From Streptomyces xylophagus (lineage in GTDB: Bacteria; Actinomycetota; Actinomycetes; Streptomycetales; Streptomycetaceae): a stretch of DNA of 64,000 nt. The notes under the pieces are model-generated. The model was not told the DNA's origin and did no database searches. It saw nothing but the letters and a program-made list of their open reading frames with translations. The position numbers were made by a program, and so were the translations under genes. Below, piece by piece: positions 1 to 8,175 of the stretch; position 1 is the stretch's first letter; every line of letters begins with the position of its first letter. The stretch spans positions 124,001 through 188,000 of the forward strand of contig NZ_JNWO01000006.1 of NCBI RefSeq assembly GCF_000716435.1, read 5' to 3'.

Positions 1-729
1 CCCGAAGTGGCTGTCCACGGCGGTGTCGCCGTGCCCCGGAAAATGCTTGGCGGTCGCGGCGACGCGAGCCGACTGATAGCCCTTCACCTCGGCGGCGACC
101 AGGCCTGCCACCGCGTCCGGGTCGGCGCCGAAGGACCGTACGCCGATGACCGGGTTGGCCGGGTTGACGTTCACGTCGGCGTCGGGGGAGTAGTCCTGGT
201 TGACGCCCATCGCGCGCAGCTCGGCGCCGGAGATCCGGCCGAGGGTGCGGGCGTCGGCACGGGAGCCGCCGGCGCCGATCGCCATCGCGCCCGGGAAGAG
301 GGTGGCGGGCGCGCCGATACGGCACACGATGCCGTGTTCCTGGTCGGTGGCGATCAGCACGGGCAGCCCGCGCGGCTGTTCCAGTGACGCCTTCTGGATG
401 CCGTTGGACAGGTCGGCGATCTGGTGCGGGGCGCGGGTGTTGTGCGCCCAGGTGAAGTAGATGATCCCGCCGACCCGGTACTTCGCGATCAGCTCGGCGG
501 CCGTACGGACGCCGATCTCGCTCAGGTTGGCATCGATGTCGGCCTGGTCGGGGGCGGTGGCGGAGTGGCCGTAGACCCGCATCACGAACAGCTGGCCGAC
601 CTTCTCCGGCAACGTCATACGGGAGATCAGCGAGCGGAGTCTGTTGTCGTCGGCGTGTGCGGTGCCGCCGACCGCGAGGGACGCGGTGACGCCCATGGTC
701 GCGGCGAGAACGGTACGTCTGGAGGGCAC
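1..729 (-). CDS. Secreted GH3 glycosidase, probable beta-N-acetylhexosaminidase (3' end outside window)
   Basis: The first 243 codons are present; the gene runs off the left edge. The start is GTG at 729, preceded by a strong GGAAGGAG ribosome site. The N-terminus has an arginine pair (SRRTVLAA), a hydrophobic stretch and an AHA-type cleavage region, so export is likely, possibly by Tat. The GH3 N-terminal barrel follows: VGQLFVMRVYG near residues 40-50, ATDQEHG near 150, and KHFPGHGDT at about 228-236, the NagZ-type loop that carries the catalytic histidine. The family releases terminal N-acetylglucosamine from chitin or peptidoglycan fragments. Exact substrate cannot be read from this half; a beta-glucosidase is less likely because of the KHFPGHGDT loop. 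Confidence 0.85.
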   Translation of the reverse strand, partial: MPSRRTVLAATMGVTASLAVGGTAHADDNRLRSLISRMTLPEKVGQLFVMRVYGHSATAPDQADIDANLSEIGVRTAAELIAKYRVGGIIYFTWAHNTRAPHQIADLSNGIQKASLEQPRGLPVLIATDQEHGIVCRIGAPATLFPGAMAIGAGGSRADARTLGRISGAELRAMGVNQDYSPDADVNVNPANPVIGVRSFGADPDAVAGLVAAEVKGYQSARVAATAKHFPGHGDTAVDSHFG

Positions 730-779
730 GTGCGCTCCTTCCGGAGGTGTTCCACTTCGGATCCTCGGATCCGCTGAAG

Positions 780-816
780 GAAACTTCCAAGAGTTCACGA
801 ATATCCGGGAAGTTTC
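780..816. promoter_or_regulatory. Inverted repeat upstream of the GH3 gene
   Basis: GAAACTTCC (780-788) and GGAAGTTTC (808-816) are perfect 9-bp inverted arms with a 19-bp spacer, 51 bp upstream of the GH3 start. This suits a repressor operator controlling the glycosidase, but no regulator is identified. The remainder of the 730-1166 gap (437 bp) shows no convincing gene and should hold the divergent aroA promoter. Confidence 0.4.
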
Positions 817-1166
817 TGCCAGTCAAGGGAACGCACAGTACCCAGCTGAGGGGCCGCCATCGGCGCAGTTGGAGGGGGGCGCGCCGATGACGGCGTGCCG
901 CCGGCCGCGGTACGGAGGAGAGGGTTTGTCAGCTTTCGCAGCCAGCAGCGAGGCCGACGCCGTACCGCGGAGACTCGTCCGGCAGCATGCGGGTTGGACG
1001 GAGCGGAAGGGGTCCGGGTTCCCGCTTCGGTCCGATTTCCGGAAGTTGGTGAATCCGTGCACAAAGGGGCGGATGCGACCGCTCACAGGGACGTACGGGC
1101 GAACGGCAGTCGTCCATCCCGTGGACGTCCCGGCGAGTCGGACGACCGCCGCCCGATCATGAGGGC

Positions 1167-2408
1167 ATGCCCGTAGTCGACATCCCCGGTTCCAAGTCCA
1201 TCACCGCCCGCGCGCTCTTCCTGGCGGCGGCGGCCGACGGCGTCACCACCCTCCGGCGCCCCCTCCGCTCGGACGACACCGAGGGTTTCGCCGAGGGACT
1301 GACCCGGCTCGGCTACCGCGTGGGCCGGACCCCGGGCGCCTGGCAGATCGACGGCCGCCCGCAGGGCCCGGCGGTCACGGAGGCGGACGTGTACTGCCGG
1401 GACGGCGCGACGACGGCCCGTTTCCTCCCCACCCTCGCCGCGGCCGGCCGCGGCAGCTTCCGCTTCGACGCGTCCCCGCAGATGCGCCGCCGCCCTCTCC
1501 TCCCCCTGACCCGTGCCCTGCGCGACCTGGGCGTGGACCTGCGCCACGAGGAGGCCGAGGGCCACCACCCCCTCCGTATCGAGGCGTCCGGCGTCGAGGG
1601 CGGTGAGGTGGTGCTCGACGCCGGCCAGTCCTCCCAGTACCTCACCGCCCTGCTCCTCCTCGGCCCTCTGACCAGGAAGGGCCTGAGCATCAAGGTCACC
1701 GACCTGGTCTCCGCGCCGTACATCGAGATCACGCTCGCGATGATGCGGACGTTCGGGGTGGAGGTACGGCGGGAGGGGAGCGTGTATGTGGTCCCACCGG
1801 GCGGCTACACGGCCACCACCTACGGCATCGAGCCCGACGCGTCCACCGCGAGCTACTTCTTCGCGGCGGCGGCCGTGACGGGCGGCGAGGTGACGGTCCC
1901 CGGGCTCGGCGCGGGCGCGCTCCAGGGCGACCTGGGCTTCGTCGACGTACTGCGGCGCATGGGCGCGGAGGTGGAGACCGGCGCGCACGGCACCCGGGTG
2001 CGCGGCACGGGCGAGTTGCGCGGCCTCACGGTCAACATGCGGGACATCTCGGACACCATGCCGACCCTGGCCGCGCTCGCCCCCTTCGCCTCCGGCCCGG
2101 TCCGCATCGAGGACGTCGGCAACACCCGCGTGAAGGAGTGCGACCGCCTGGAGGCCTGCGCGGAGAACCTCCGGCGGCTGGGCGTGGAGGTGGCGACGGG
2201 CCCGGACTGGATCGAGATCCGCCCGGGGACAACTCCCGTCACAGGCACGGAGATCAAGTCCTACGGCGACCACCGCATCGTCATGTCCTTCGCGGTGACC
2301 GGGCTGCGGGTGCCGGGTATCTCGTTCGACGACCCGGGCTGCGTACGGAAGACTTTCCCGGGTTTCCACGAGGCGTTCGGCGCGCTGCGGGGCCAGTTGC
2401 CGGGCTAG
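1167..2408 (+). CDS. aroA: 3-phosphoshikimate 1-carboxyvinyltransferase (EPSP synthase), divergent type
   Basis: 413 aa, near full family length but with a short N-terminus (PGSKS begins at residue 7). It joins phosphoenolpyruvate to shikimate-3-phosphate in the cytosolic aromatic pathway. Recognisable elements are PGSKSITARALFLAAAA, the phosphate loop CRDGATTARFLP, DISDTMPTLAALAPFA with the catalytic Asp, TRVKECDRLEA, YGDHRIVMSFAV and DPGCVRKTFPGF. In the loop normally written NAGTAMR the third residue is Ala instead of Gly. The start is ATG with a close GAGGG. Streptomyces often carry two aroA genes, and this looks like the accessory type (inference). The next gene follows after 28 bp. Confidence 0.9.
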   Translation: MPVVDIPGSKSITARALFLAAAADGVTTLRRPLRSDDTEGFAEGLTRLGYRVGRTPGAWQIDGRPQGPAVTEADVYCRDGATTARFLPTLAAAGRGSFRFDASPQMRRRPLLPLTRALRDLGVDLRHEEAEGHHPLRIEASGVEGGEVVLDAGQSSQYLTALLLLGPLTRKGLSIKVTDLVSAPYIEITLAMMRTFGVEVRREGSVYVVPPGGYTATTYGIEPDASTASYFFAAAAVTGGEVTVPGLGAGALQGDLGFVDVLRRMGAEVETGAHGTRVRGTGELRGLTVNMRDISDTMPTLAALAPFASGPVRIEDVGNTRVKECDRLEACAENLRRLGVEVATGPDWIEIRPGTTPVTGTEIKSYGDHRIVMSFAVTGLRVPGISFDDPGCVRKTFPGFHEAFGALRGQLPG

Positions 2409-2436
2409 CCGTGTCGCCGGGGGAGGACGGACGGGG

Positions 2437-2784
2437 ATGGCGGAGACGACGAGCAGTGGCACCGCCGGAGTTCCGCGAGCCGCGCTCCTCGACTCGGGCG
2501 GCGTCCTCATGCGCCCGATCGGCGGTCGCTGGAACCCCCGGCTGGACCTCGGCTGCCGCAAGCCCGATCCGCGGATGTACCGGCACGCGAGCGAGGCGCT
2601 GGGGACGAGCCCCGGGGAGTGCGTGTTCGTGGACGACGACGCGGAGTTGGTGGCGGCGGCGATCGAACTCGGTTATGCGGGACGGGTGTTGTGCAGGGAG
2701 GGCGAGTCGTCCGGGACCGTGGGCGGGTCGGCGGGTTCGGTCCCGTCCATTAGGACGCTGACCGAAGTTCTCGACCTGTTCTGA
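2437..2784 (+). pseudogene. HAD-family hydrolase with internal deletion
   Basis: 115 aa, about half the usual length of 200-230. The N-terminal motif I region is present (ALLDSGGVLMRPIGGRWNPR, about residues 16-35), with the nucleophile Asp. It then joins directly to the motif III/IV region (CRKPDPRMY, about 40-48; CVFVDDDAEL, about 63-72). The cap domain and motif II, which normally lie between WNPR and RKPDPR, are missing, and the reading frame is intact. Either this is an in-frame deletion remnant or a minimal protein of unknown activity; loss of catalysis is likely. The start is ATG with an upstream GGACGG-like site. Confidence 0.65.
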
Positions 2785-2828
2785 AGATCTGAGTCCGAGA
2801 GTCCGAGAGTTCGAAGGGGAGTTGGTAC

Positions 2829-3470
2829 GTGGGTTTCGCACTGGATGCTCCGGTCCTGACCGGCGAGTTCGTACGCCTGGAGCCGCTCGGGCACCGGCAC
2901 GCGGCCGAGCTGGCGGTGGCGGCGGAGGAGAACCGGGGTTCGTACGCGTTCACCTGGGTGCCGAGGGCGGACGAGGTGGAGGCCTACATCGACGCCCAGT
3001 TGGGCCGCGCGGCGACCGGCATGCTCGCGCCGTACGCCCAGGTGTCGACGGCGACCGGGAGGGCGGTCGGCGCCACGGCCTACTGGGAGCCGCGTTCCTG
3101 GCTGACGGACGATCAACTCGACGCCGTCGAGGTCGGGTTCACCTGGCTGGCCGGTTCGGCGCAGGGCACGGGCGTCAACGCCGAGGCCAAACTCCTGCTG
3201 TTCCGGCATGCCTTCGAGGAGTGGCACGTGTCCCGCGTCGACCTCAAGACGGACGCCCGCAACGACCGTTCCCGCGCCGCGATCCAGAGTGTCGGCGCCC
3301 GCTTCGAGGGCGTGCTGCGCAACTGGTCCCGGTCCTGGGCGCCGGGCGAGGACGGCCGGTTGCGCGACTCCGCGATCTACTCGATCACGGCGGCGGAGTG
3401 GGCGGAGTGCAGGGCGGGGCTGGAGGCGCGGGTGCGGCGGTACAACTCGCGCGCGGACAGCTTGAGTTGA
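2829..3470 (+). CDS. GNAT-family N-acetyltransferase (RimJ/RimL type)
   Basis: 213 aa. The RimJ/RimL-like pattern is visible: [20 protein letters not shown] at the N-terminus, [30 protein letters not shown] (acetyl-CoA pyrophosphate loop, about 97-125) and [31 protein letters not shown] (about 135-165), typical of enzymes that acetylate protein N-termini or small amines. The start is GTG at 2829 with GAAGGGGAG 7 bp upstream. It probably follows the HAD remnant in one transcript. Its last 94 bp overlap the 3' end of the convergent LysR gene. The substrate cannot be inferred. Confidence 0.85.
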   Translation: MGFALDAPVLTGEFVRLEPLGHRHAAELAVAAEENRGSYAFTWVPRADEVEAYIDAQLGRAATGMLAPYAQVSTATGRAVGATAYWEPRSWLTDDQLDAVEVGFTWLAGSAQGTGVNAEAKLLLFRHAFEEWHVSRVDLKTDARNDRSRAAIQSVGARFEGVLRNWSRSWAPGEDGRLRDSAIYSITAAEWAECRAGLEARVRRYNSRADSLS

Positions 3471-4369
3471 TCGCGTACCGCACCCAGCACCGGATCACCC
3501 TCGGCCCCCGCCCGTACGGCCGCGAAGACGTTCCGTGACGGTGGAGCGCCCTCGGTCGTCAGGAGCGCCAACTGCCGGTGCCCGTACAGCGGTTGGACCA
3601 GCCGGGGGATCAACGCGACGCCCTGCCCCGCCTCGACCAGCGCCGCCAGCGCACCCCAGTCGTTCACCGCGTGCCGGATGTCCGGGGTGAAACCGGCCGC
3701 CGCGCAGACCGACCGGGCCACCGCGCCGCAGCAGCTCCGGGCGTCCCCGATGATCCAGGCGTCGGTGGCCAGTTCACGCAGGGACACCCGGGAGCGGTCG
3801 GCGAGGGGATGGTCGGGCGGTACGGCCAGGTCCAGGACGTCGGTCAGCAGGTCGGTCCTGCGGTAGCGGGTGTCGGTGTGGGGCGGCGCCGCCGCGAAGT
3901 CCACCGCGACCGCGAGGTCCAGCTGCCCGCCGTCCAACGCAGTGAACAGGTCCGGCGGTTCCGCCTCGACGACGTCCACGCGGACATGGGGGAGCCGCTC
4001 GGCCAGCGCCCGCAACGCCCCCGGGAGCAGCCCCAGGATGCCGCTGGAGAAGCAGCCGATCCGCACCGCACCCCGGCCGCCCTCCCCGTAGGCCGCCAAG
4101 TCGGCTCGGGCCCGCTCCAGTTGGGCGGCGATGACATCGGCGTGGGCCAGCAGCACCCGTGCCTGACCGGTCAGCCGTACGCCCCGCCCCTCGCGTTCGG
4201 TCAGCGGAACCCCTGCCTCCCGGGCAAGCGCGGCGATCTGCTGCGACACCGCCGAGGGCGTCAGATGCAGGGCCTCCGCCGCCTTCGCCAGGCTGCCCCG
4301 GCGCTGGAGTTCGCGCAGGACGACGAGGCGGCGCAGGTCGACTGTGAAGTTCCCGCTTACCTGTTCCAC
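3377..4369 (-). CDS. LysR-family transcriptional regulator
   Basis: 330 aa. The winged-helix DNA-binding domain spans about residues 10-70 ([42 protein letters not shown]), followed by the periplasmic-binding-like effector domain ([20 protein letters not shown] at about 101, GVALIPRLV at about 255). The sequence extends about 25 residues beyond the usual LysR end, and this tail is the part that overlaps the convergent acetyltransferase gene. It is divergent from the alpha/beta hydrolase gene at 4420 with a 50-bp gap, so it probably controls that gene and itself. The effector is unknown. Confidence 0.88.
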   Translation of the reverse strand: MEQVSGNFTVDLRRLVVLRELQRRGSLAKAAEALHLTPSAVSQQIAALAREAGVPLTEREGRGVRLTGQARVLLAHADVIAAQLERARADLAAYGEGGRGAVRIGCFSSGILGLLPGALRALAERLPHVRVDVVEAEPPDLFTALDGGQLDLAVAVDFAAAPPHTDTRYRRTDLLTDVLDLAVPPDHPLADRSRVSLRELATDAWIIGDARSCCGAVARSVCAAAGFTPDIRHAVNDWGALAALVEAGQGVALIPRLVQPLYGHRQLALLTTEGAPPSRNVFAAVRAGAEGDPVLGAVRDQLKLSARELYRRTRASSPALHSAHSAAVIE

Positions 4370-4419
4370 CGCAAAAGATTAACTGGACCGACGGATCGGG
4401 GGCGGCGAGTATCACCGTC

Positions 4420-5004
4420 ATGACCGCCTACCTCATCCTCCACGGCTGGCAGAACCACCGCCCGAAGGACCACTGGCAGCACTGGCTCGCCGACCGGCTC
4501 CGTGCCCTGGGCCACGAGGTCGCGTATCCCCAACTGCCGAACCCCGACGACCCCGACCTGGAGGTGTGGCTCAGTGAACTCCGCCGCCACCTCGACCTCG
4601 CCCTCGAACTCGACGGGCCCCGGGTCGTCCTCGCGCACAGCGCCTCCGCACTGCTGTGGCTGCACGCCGTCGCCCGCGGGGTGGTCGGGGACGGTGACGC
4701 GGACCGGGTGCTGCTGGTCGCACCGCCGTCCGCCTCCGTCGTCGTACGCCACCCGGAGATCGCCGAATTCGCGCCGCCCGCCCCGGAGTTGGCGCTCCCC
4801 GGAGACACCCGGCTGGTCGCCGGCGACGACGACCCGTACTGCCCGGAAGGCGCCCGGACCGTCTTCGGCGACCCGTTCGGCATCCCCACCGAGATCATCC
4901 CGGGCGCGGGCCACCTCGATCTGGACGCCGGGTACGGGTCCTGGCCGGCCGTACTGGAGTGGTGTCTCGACGGGAGGGCGAAGCTCACGGCTCGTCCGGT
5001 GTGA
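4420..5004 (+). CDS. RBBP9/YdeN-type serine alpha/beta hydrolase
   Basis: 194 aa, the usual size for the small RBBP9/YdeN family. The sequence opens with the beta-strand YLILHGWQN. The nucleophile Ser is in VLAHSASALLWL (about 70), the acid in LVAGDDDPYCP (about 131-141) and the His in PGAGHLDLDAGYG (about 164). No signal peptide, so cytosolic. It lies divergent to the LysR gene at 4369, its likely regulator, and its end overlaps the MFS gene on the other strand by 20 bp. Substrates of this family are poorly known; esterase activity is a general expectation. Confidence 0.85.
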   Translation: MTAYLILHGWQNHRPKDHWQHWLADRLRALGHEVAYPQLPNPDDPDLEVWLSELRRHLDLALELDGPRVVLAHSASALLWLHAVARGVVGDGDADRVLLVAPPSASVVVRHPEIAEFAPPAPELALPGDTRLVAGDDDPYCPEGARTVFGDPFGIPTEIIPGAGHLDLDAGYGSWPAVLEWCLDGRAKLTARPV

Positions 5005-6226
5005 CACCCGCTCCCGCGCGCAGTTCAGGGGTGCTCGCGCCCACGCCCGCCACCGCGAGCACGCACAGCAGGCCGCCGGTGAACAGGGCCGTCGCGCCGG
5101 AGGTCCAGCCGGCGACCAGGCCGCCCCGGAGGTTGCCGAGGTTGGGGCCCGCCTGGCCGATGATCTGCTCGGCCGCCGTGACCCGGCCCAGCAGGGCGTC
5201 GGGGGTGCGGGTCTGCACGATCGTGCTGCGGGAGACCACCGAGGTGGCGTCGGCGGCACCCGCCACCGCCAGCAGCCCAAGTCCGGCCCACGGGTTGGTC
5301 ATCAGGCCGAAGCAGGCCAGGGCGGCACCCCAGACCGCCGCGCCGCAGAGCATCACCGGGCCGGGGCGGGCCAGCCGGGTGACCGGGCCCGAGAGGGCCG
5401 TCGCCGTGACCCCGCCCACGGCGAGCGCGGAGAGGAACAGGCCCAGCGTCCGCGGGTCGCCGCCGAAGCGCTCGGCGTTGATCAGGGGGAAAAGGCTGGT
5501 CGGCATAGCCAGGACCGTGGCCGCCAGGTCGGTGATCAGCGCGCCGCGCACCACCCGGTGCCCGGCCAGGAAGCGCAGGCCGTCGAACATGCCGTGCAGG
5601 CCGGGGCGCGCCTTCTCGCCCTCGGGCGGCAGCGGGGGGAGGCCGAAGCCGCCGTAGAACGACGCGCCGTAGCTGAGGGCGTCCAGGAGGTAGCAGACGC
5701 CGATGCCCCACCAGCCGAGCACCACGCCCGCCACCGCCGGGCCGAGCAGCATCATCGCCTGGCCGGTCACCTGGTTCAGGGCGAGACCGGCGGCCACCTG
5801 GTCCTTGGGCAGCAGTCGGGGCACGAACACGCCCGACGCGGGCGCGCCGATCGCGGCGAACGCGGACTGTGCCGCCACCAGTGCCAGCACCACGGCCACC
5901 GGTACGTGCCCGGTGAAGCCCTGCACGGCCAGCAGGAGGGAGCAGGCAGCGCACCCGGTGGTGCCCGTGAGATAGACGCGGCGCCGGTCGGCCCGGTCGG
6001 CCCAGGCGCCCGCGACCAACCCGAAGCCGATCATCGGCAGGGCCTGCGCCACACCGACCGCACCGGTCCACACCGTGCTGTGGGTCATGTCCCACACCTG
6101 GTACATGACGGTGACCATGGTCATGAAGCCGCCGAGCGTGGACACCGTCCGCCCGATCAGCAGCCGCCGGTAGACGGGGGAGGTCCGCAGGGGCCGGACA
6201 TCGATGAACGTACGGCTCAGACTCAT
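4985..6226 (-). CDS. MFS transporter (EntS-like MFS_3 family)
   Basis: 413 aa, predicted about 12 membrane segments. The N-terminal signature RTSPVYRRLLIGRTVSTLGGFMTMVTVMYQVWDMT and the loop GAWADRADRRRVYLTG (about 73-88) are typical of MFS_3 proton-driven exporters, a group that includes the enterobactin exporter EntS. The region GVFVPRLLPKDQVAAGLALNQVTGQAMMLLGPAVAG matches the family motif after helix 4. The start is ATG at 6226. The substrate is unknown and neighbouring genes do not suggest one; resistance or metabolite efflux is likely. It shares its strand with the downstream-reading isomerase gene at 6321 but a 94-bp gap separates them. Confidence 0.87.
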   Translation of the reverse strand: MSLSRTFIDVRPLRTSPVYRRLLIGRTVSTLGGFMTMVTVMYQVWDMTHSTVWTGAVGVAQALPMIGFGLVAGAWADRADRRRVYLTGTTGCAACSLLLAVQGFTGHVPVAVVLALVAAQSAFAAIGAPASGVFVPRLLPKDQVAAGLALNQVTGQAMMLLGPAVAGVVLGWWGIGVCYLLDALSYGASFYGGFGLPPLPPEGEKARPGLHGMFDGLRFLAGHRVVRGALITDLAATVLAMPTSLFPLINAERFGGDPRTLGLFLSALAVGGVTATALSGPVTRLARPGPVMLCGAAVWGAALACFGLMTNPWAGLGLLAVAGAADATSVVSRSTIVQTRTPDALLGRVTAAEQIIGQAGPNLGNLRGGLVAGWTSGATALFTGGLLCVLAVAGVGASTPELRAGAGVTPDEP

Positions 6227-6320
6227 GAGGGCATGACGGGGCGCGGGGCGGGTTGCTGGGGCACCGGGGGACCCTATGCGCCTTCCGCCGCAGCGGCCAG
6301 CGAATTATGCGGTCGATGAT

Positions 6321-7121
6321 TTACGCGGAGTCGTTGAGCAGCCGCGCGAGGTGATCGTGACCGGCGGCCAGCAGCTCGGGCAGCGGCGCGGCGGCCTCGT
6401 ACCACCGCTTCTCGTACTCCCAGCAGAGCCAGCCGTCCCACCCGTGCCGGGACAGCACCTCGACGCACTCGGCGAGCGGGAGGACACCGGAACCCAGCGG
6501 CAACGGGGTGGTGTCCTCGGCCGACGCGATGTCCTTGACCTGGACGTATCCGAGATACGGCCCGAGCGCGGCGAACGTCTCTGACGGCTGCTCGCCACCC
6601 AGCCAGGTGTGCATCACGTCCCACAGGGCCCCCGCCTGCCGGTGCCCGACCGGCCCGAGCACGCGCAGCGCGTCAGCGCCGGTCCGGTGCGAGTCGTGCG
6701 TCTCCAGCAGGACCCGTACGCCGAGATCGGCGCCCCACTCCGCCGCGGTACCCAGCCGCCGCGCGGCCGTGGCATCGGCCTCCATGACGGGCTGCTCGGT
6801 GCCGCCGCCGGGAAAGACCCGCACGAAGGGCGCGCCCAAGTCCCGTGCCAGTTCCAGGAGTTCACGGATCTCCGCGAGGACGACGTCGTCGTCGCCCGGC
6901 GCCGCCACGCGTGCGTACCCGGCGAGGCCCAGGACTTCGACGCCGGCCGCCTTGAACTCGGCAACCACGTCGGCCCGTTGGGCAGCGTCGATACCGGGGT
7001 GCACGGGCTCCTCCGGATGCGCACGCAACTCCACGCCGTGGTAGCCGTGCGTGACGGCGAGCTGCAGCACGTCGGCCACGGGGAGCCCGGGGACACCGAG
7101 GGTGGAGAAGGCGAGCTTCAT
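6321..7121 (-). CDS. Sugar phosphate isomerase/epimerase (AP endonuclease 2 TIM barrel)
   Basis: 266 aa from the ATG at 7121, which has AGGG 8 nt upstream and matches the family start MKLAFSTLGVPG. A GTG at 7142 would overlap the preceding stop and add seven residues. Barrel features include GYHGVELRAHPEEPVH (about 28-44), VRVLLETHDSH (metal-binding Glu and His, about 140-150), ALWDVMHTWLGGEQP and WDGWLCWEYEKRW near the end. The family isomerises or epimerises sugars and keto-sugars using a divalent metal. The specific sugar is unknown. It probably belongs to the same transcript as the MarR-GNAT gene. Confidence 0.82.
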   Translation of the reverse strand: MKLAFSTLGVPGLPVADVLQLAVTHGYHGVELRAHPEEPVHPGIDAAQRADVVAEFKAAGVEVLGLAGYARVAAPGDDDVVLAEIRELLELARDLGAPFVRVFPGGGTEQPVMEADATAARRLGTAAEWGADLGVRVLLETHDSHRTGADALRVLGPVGHRQAGALWDVMHTWLGGEQPSETFAALGPYLGYVQVKDIASAEDTTPLPLGSGVLPLAECVEVLSRHGWDGWLCWEYEKRWYEAAAPLPELLAAGHDHLARLLNDSA

Positions 7122-7138
7122 ACTCGGGACCCTACTCG

Positions 7139-8077
7139 TCACTCACCGGTCCCGTGCAGGTCGAGACGCCAGTCCTGGCCGACGAGATCCTGACCGAAGG
7201 AGCGGTGCGGCTTCTCGGCGACGAGGACGAACCCGTGCCGCTGGTAGATACGGCGGGCGGCGCCGAGGATGTCGTTCGTCCACAGCACGAGGTCGCGATA
7301 ACCGACTCCGCGTGCGAACTCGACGACGGCCGACACCAGCCGATCCCCGATCCGCAGTCCCCGCGCGTCCGGCTCGACGAGCAGCAGCCGCAGCCGCGCC
7401 GCCCCCGGTGCCTCGTCCCGCACACACATCACACACCCCACCGCCCGCCCGTCCAGCTCGGCGATCCACACCCGCTCCAGATGCGGATCGTGATCCTCGG
7501 CGAAATCGGCGACGATCCGCGCCACGAGCCCTTCGTAGTCGGCGTTGAAGTCGTACTCGGCGGCGTACAGCGCCGCGTTCCGCTGCACGATCCAGCCCAG
7601 GTCACCGGCCCCCGGCTCCCGCAGCACGACATCCTCGGCCCGCGGCCGGTGAGCATCCGTGTCCGACAGGATGGTCCGTACGGTGTGCAGCGCTTCGGAG
7701 AGCCGCGGCCGGTCGGCGTCGGCCACGGTCGCGAGCAGCGCCCCCACGGATTCGTCCGCCCGCTCGGCCAACAGCTGCGCGGTCTCCCGCCCTCGCACGG
7801 TGAGCGTGACCTGCCGCCGCCGCGGATCGCGCTCCGAGGGCGCCCGCTCGATCAGCCCGTCCTGCTCGAACCGGTTCAGAATCCGGCTCAAGTACCCGGC
7901 GTCCAGCGAGAGTTCGGAACGGAGATCAGCGGCGTCCGTACGAGGGGAGTGCGCGAGTTCGTACAGGACGCGGGACTCGGTGAGGGTGAAGGGGGCGTAG
8001 AGGTGGCGGCTGTAGTCGAGGGCGCCGATGACGTTCGTGTAGAAGCGGTTGAAGGCGCGGATGTCCTGGACGGTCAT
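7139..8077 (-). CDS. MarR-type regulator fused to a GNAT acetyltransferase
   Basis: 312 aa. The N-terminal half is a MarR winged helix (YAPFTLTESRVLYELAHSP, LRSELSLDAGYLSRILNRFEQDGLIERAPSERDPRRRQVTLT, about residues 26-100). The C-terminal half, from about 145, is a GNAT domain (VGCVMCVRDE, LLLVEPDARGLRIGDRLVSAVVEFARGVGYRDLVLWT, IYQRHGFVLV). The start ATG at 8077 has GGGG 8 nt upstream; longer reading frames upstream are not needed. This domain pairing is known in actinobacteria, where acetyl-CoA or the modified substrate may control DNA binding (inference). An 11-bp palindrome upstream at 8108-8118 may be its own operator. It is likely co-transcribed with the isomerase gene. Confidence 0.88.
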   Translation of the reverse strand: MTVQDIRAFNRFYTNVIGALDYSRHLYAPFTLTESRVLYELAHSPRTDAADLRSELSLDAGYLSRILNRFEQDGLIERAPSERDPRRRQVTLTVRGRETAQLLAERADESVGALLATVADADRPRLSEALHTVRTILSDTDAHRPRAEDVVLREPGAGDLGWIVQRNAALYAAEYDFNADYEGLVARIVADFAEDHDPHLERVWIAELDGRAVGCVMCVRDEAPGAARLRLLLVEPDARGLRIGDRLVSAVVEFARGVGYRDLVLWTNDILGAARRIYQRHGFVLVAEKPHRSFGQDLVGQDWRLDLHGTGE

Positions 8078-8107
8078 GATCAGTCCCCGGTGCTCGCTCA
8101 GGGTAGT

Positions 8108-8118
8108 TGACTCAGTCA
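8108..8118. promoter_or_regulatory. Palindrome, likely MarR operator
   Basis: TGACTCAGTCA is a perfect 11-bp palindrome set in AGTTGACTCAGTCAGAGG, 30 bp upstream of the MarR-GNAT start. Sites of this form are common for MarR proteins, so autoregulation is likely (inference). Confidence 0.5.
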
Positions 8119-8175
8119 GAGGTATTGCGGTTCCGACGGTAGTACGCGGGGCCGTCCTCCGTCCATGCCGCTGCC

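Noticed and set aside
4502..6319. 605-codon plus-strand frame across the hydrolase and MFS genes
   Set aside because: It is antisense to the MFS gene, rich in Arg/Gly/His and without domains. Long open frames opposite high-GC genes are expected.
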